DNA of 64,000 nucleotides. Origin: Pyronema omphalodes. Its lineage: Eukaryota > Ascomycota > Pezizomycetes > Pezizales > Pyronemataceae. A program made the position numbers and the translations under genes. The DNA is taken from the NCBI GenBank assembly GCA_024516155.1, contig JAJJXM010000081.1, positions 62,001 through 126,000 on the forward strand, in the 5' to 3' direction. The notes below the pieces were generated by a model. It worked only from the letters and a program-made list of their open reading frames with translations. It made no database searches and was not told the DNA's origin. This document shows positions 62,601-64,000 of this stretch, piece by piece. Every line of letters begins with the position of its first letter. Positions within the stretch are counted from its first letter, which is position 1.

Positions 62601-63405
62601 TTTTGTTGTTGTCTCCGAACACTGCTAGATGGTCGTGGTATTCCCTTGGTACGATTTTTTCTGGTGTTTGTTGTGCCGGGGAGGTGGCTTTCTCGGCGTC
62701 TTTCTTGTCCTCTGGTACGTTATTATAACGTTCGTTCGACTCATTTATGAAGAATATCTCCTCGTACGCGGAAGAAAGTTCGCTCAGCGAGTCTTCCTGG
62801 TCCTCGTGGCTTTTGTTTCCTTTGCCTTGTGTTGTTTGTACGAGGTCCCGTTGGTATTGCCGTATTGCTGATTCTTCGGGAATAGTTTTGGCGTGTGGTG
62901 ATTGTTCCAAGCAGTTCTTTGCACATTTCTCGGAGTCGAACGTTACTCTTCCTTCCTTCCAATCAATGTTTGGATTGTGCTTTTTTAACCATGGTAATCC
63001 CATTATTATCGGTGAGTTCCCAACAGTGATGCAGTGGAGTTTTATGTCTTCGTGATGATTGTTGATGGTTAACTTAACGGTGGTGTCGTGGGTCACTGGC
63101 CCACTTGCAATTTCTCGTCCGTCAACTGCGAGGACTCTTCTTGGGATTGTTTTTTTATTTGGGGGCAGTTTGATTTGGTACGCGTAACCTTGGTCAATGA
63201 GATTTTCTGTAGCCCCGCAGTCGACCATGGCGGTTGTATGGTGTGTCTTGTTATTTTTTCCTTGAATAGTGACTTCCAAGATAATTTTTTCGTCCCGTTC
63301 ATATCGTCCTATGCTTGATATTATGAGGGGGCGATCGGGGGGTTTTGGTTCGATGTTCTTTTTCCCCAGGAGCGGCGTCGGACTTCTTACTCCTGGGGAT
63401 CCTCT
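59692..63405 (-). CDS. pol: pol of Gypsy C3, intact
   Basis: Same domains, length and frameshift entry as C2 pol (heptamer at 63405-63411). A few substitutions: in protease NFID of C2 is NLID here, upstream RYQRHEK is RYERDEK, and KCDFHTH is KCEFHTH. RT box YLDD, integrase DDE, zinc finger and chromodomain are unchanged. If gag is intact beyond the edge this could be a functional copy. Confidence 0.97.
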   Translation of the reverse strand, partial: RGSPGVRSPTPLLGKKNIEPKPPDRPLIISSIGRYERDEKIILEVTIQGKNNKTHHTTAMVDCGATENLIDQGYAYQIKLPPNKKTIPRRVLAVDGREIASGPVTHDTTVKLTINNHHEDIKLHCITVGNSPIIMGLPWLKKHNPNIDWKEGRVTFDSEKCAKNCLEQSPHAKTIPEESAIRQYQRDLVQTTQGKGNKSHEDQEDSLSELSSAYEEIFFINESNERYNNVPEDKKDAEKATSPAQQTPEKIVPREYHDHLAVFGDNNKTVLPPHRRQDHEIPLLENKSPPFEPLRALDENRLQALKEYIDSSLEKGWIRSSTSPAGAPIHFVKKKDGGLRLCVDYRGLNAITIKDRTPLPLIGEALDRLSKAKIYTKLDVRDAYHNLRIAKGDEWKTAFRTKYGLYEYLVMPFGLTNAPASFQRWMNEVLSDYLDIFCIAYLDDILIYSDNLQQHRDHVRLILTRIRDVGLKLKATKCEFHTHKTEYLGYIIAPEGISMDPEKVRAVKEWKEPTNVKGIQSFLGFANFYRRFIRDFSKITTPLTKLIRKDTPFVWDDAAQEAFDNIKLAMITQPILRHFEPSQPITLETDASDYAIGAVCSQPDSDGVLHPLGYFSRKLKDAERNYDIHDKELLAIVESLQKWATYCKSTQQQIKILTDHKNLEYWQTKKDLNLRQARWGEVLANYDFRIVYRPGKLAGKPDILSRESGDSPWEGEAKHRQNKDRILLPEQTFVVNTTEIVNIEKDGDIIKLIKTKMTTDPEIRDILKKLRSGERQDNKVALGLCEERNGLLTYEGRIWIPQDDELRLQILHDHHDALVAGHPGRARTLELLSRKYYWPQQRQYVQRYVDNCDTCKRIKPIRHAPFGLLKPLQLPTRPWDSISMDFITGLPETEGSNSLWVIVDRLTKMAHFVACNDTMGPKDLAEGFITHIVRAHGLPNSIVSDRGSLFTSKFWKQIMEAMGTTRNLSTAFHPETDGQTERTNATLEQYLRAYCNYQQDNWKTLLPIAEFCYNNTKSETLGITPFYANYGYHPRFQPDLSTEKTPTPDVLDYVTSLNNLQNQLRTEIQWAQAEQAEQANKKRKPDPILRKGDKVWLKRKFIKTTRPSNKLDYKLLGPYTILEKIGTKAYKLELPPSVKIHPVFHLSLLEPTTTKYSPIPGHTKPPPPAIIVDGQQEWEVEEIIDSRYYRKQLQYKVKWKGFHDEDKTWYPSGNFDNSPEAIQDFHRKYPRKPAPKN

Positions 63406-63411
63406 TTTCCC
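63364..63411 (-). promoter_or_regulatory. -1 ribosomal frameshift signal of Gypsy C3
   Basis: Identical to that of C2: GGGAAAA, GAGGAT spacer, 9-bp stem with arms at 63390-63398 and 63364-63372. Confidence 0.85.
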
Positions 63412-64000
63412 GACTCGTCTTCTTGTACCTCTTCGCTCAGCATTGCTTCGGCTGCACGGTAGGTTCTTCTTGGAGGATAAGGTTTTTTGTTCGGGCAGCG
63501 AGCGGAAAAATGTCCTGTCTTCCCACAGTTGAAACACTCATTGTTTCGTCTTCTCTTTTCTTCTTCCATGCGGTCCTTCCCTCTCGTTCTTCGGGTTGCA
63601 TCTAATTCCATCGGTGTAGGGTCGGACATGTGGTTTTCATGCATTCGGGGGTGGCTGACATGGGTATCACGGAATTCTCGGTAGTACTGGTTGTCGTTTC
63701 GAGTTCGAAGGGTTCGGAAGTTGAATAATCTATTGTCGAGGGCAATAGATTTGTTTACGTAGTCCGTGATATTGCGTGGTCTGTCATCTAACAGGGCGAG
63801 TTGTCGTTGTACTTCCATGTTCAATCCGTCATGGAACTGATCAATGTACATTGAGTCGTTATAATCCAAATCCGCCATTAGTCTTTGGAAATCGGCCCAA
63901 TAGGCAGCAGCAGAGCGGTTTCCTTGCTTAATGTTTTTGAATTTTCGCCGTGCTACTTCCTTGCTGTCGGCTTCTCCGAAGGCTCTTCCAATAGCTGTTT
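63387..64000 (-). CDS. gag: gag of Gypsy C3, 3' part
   Basis: Open from the right edge to the stop at 63387. Holds the C-terminal capsid segment (QGNRSAAAYWADFQRLMADL), a basic linker and CCHC knuckle CFNCGKTGHFSARC, then SGKEDPQE with the frameshift heptamer. The codon that is TGA in C2 would lie near 64060, outside the window. Confidence 0.9.
   Translation of the reverse strand, partial: TAIGRAFGEADSKEVARRKFKNIKQGNRSAAAYWADFQRLMADLDYNDSMYIDQFHDGLNMEVQRQLALLDDRPRNITDYVNKSIALDNRLFNFRTLRTRNDNQYYREFRDTHVSHPRMHENHMSDPTPMELDATRRTRGKDRMEEEKRRRNNECFNCGKTGHFSARCPNKKPYPPRRTYRAAEAMLSEEVQEDESGKEDPQE

Larger units (their letters stand above)
58018..64000 (-). mobile_element. Gypsy family C copy 3 (C3), cut by the right edge
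   Basis: Near-identical to C2 at an offset of 6513 bp. Contains LTR, ORF3, pol and most of gag; the 5' end is outside the window. Confidence 0.95.

Overview
The window is a nest of retrotransposons, almost certainly from a transposon-rich filamentous fungus. Several chromodomain Ty3/Gypsy elements (chromoviruses), a Copia element with a short LTR, a Tad1-type LINE with CCHC gag, AP endonuclease, RT and RNase H, and non-autonomous DNA elements are inserted into one another. No intact host gene is visible. Decay favours C-to-T (or G-to-A) changes at CpG: CGA-to-TGA stops, and a target duplication mutated at its CpG on both sides. This fits a CpG-methylating or CpG-targeted RIP-like genome. I cannot name the species. 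Family names A, B, C, D and F are my own labels.

Layout. 1-1489: Gypsy A (minus, cut by the left edge), inserted in the chromodomain end of decayed Gypsy C1 (minus, 1490-24089). The 5' LTR of C1 was hit twice: by a Copia element (7267-12704, target duplication GTACC) and by a 10.4-kb foldback-like element F (12765-23213, 8-bp duplication). F was in turn hit by Gypsy B (13231-20943). A 1011-bp tandem duplication (5683-7704) later copied the C1/Copia junction. 24090-30656 is older sequence with internal duplications, low-complexity tracts and two copies of a cysteine-rich ORF relic. 30670-51091 is one LINE with a 13-bp target duplication, split by Gypsy D1 (minus, 33104-45917), which itself carries Gypsy D2 (plus, 38479-44887; identical LTRs, the youngest insertion), and by a hAT-like MITE (46084-46979). 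51105-51504 is a relic Gypsy chromodomain. 51505-64000 is a tandem Gypsy C dimer (C2, C3; minus) sharing its middle LTR.

Main discoveries. (1) Gypsy families B, C and D, which differ strongly in protein and LTR sequence, all express pol in the -1 frame through the same arrangement: heptamer GGGAAAA in the gag frame, exactly 6 nt of spacer, then a stem-loop. (2) Each family has a 9-11 nt segment just after the 5' LTR that is complementary to a segment 39-53 nt downstream of a TATA box in its own LTR, the signature of Tf1-type self-priming. (3) Families A, B and D carry a short conserved ORF0 abutting or overlapping the gag start. (4) Family C has a third ORF starting 2 nt after the pol stop, encoding a zinc-finger protein with a C-terminal membrane anchor, and the anchor lies inside the LTR. 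(5) Element B ends in an inverted copy of its own U3, so both outer ends are U3 ends between matching target duplications. (6) The Copia pol is interrupted by a well-formed spliceosomal intron between integrase and RT.

How the parts work together: Gag (CCHC knuckle) forms particles; Pol supplies protease, RT, RNase H, integrase and, in Gypsy, a chromodomain that directs insertion to marked chromatin. That targeting would help explain why elements land in one another here.
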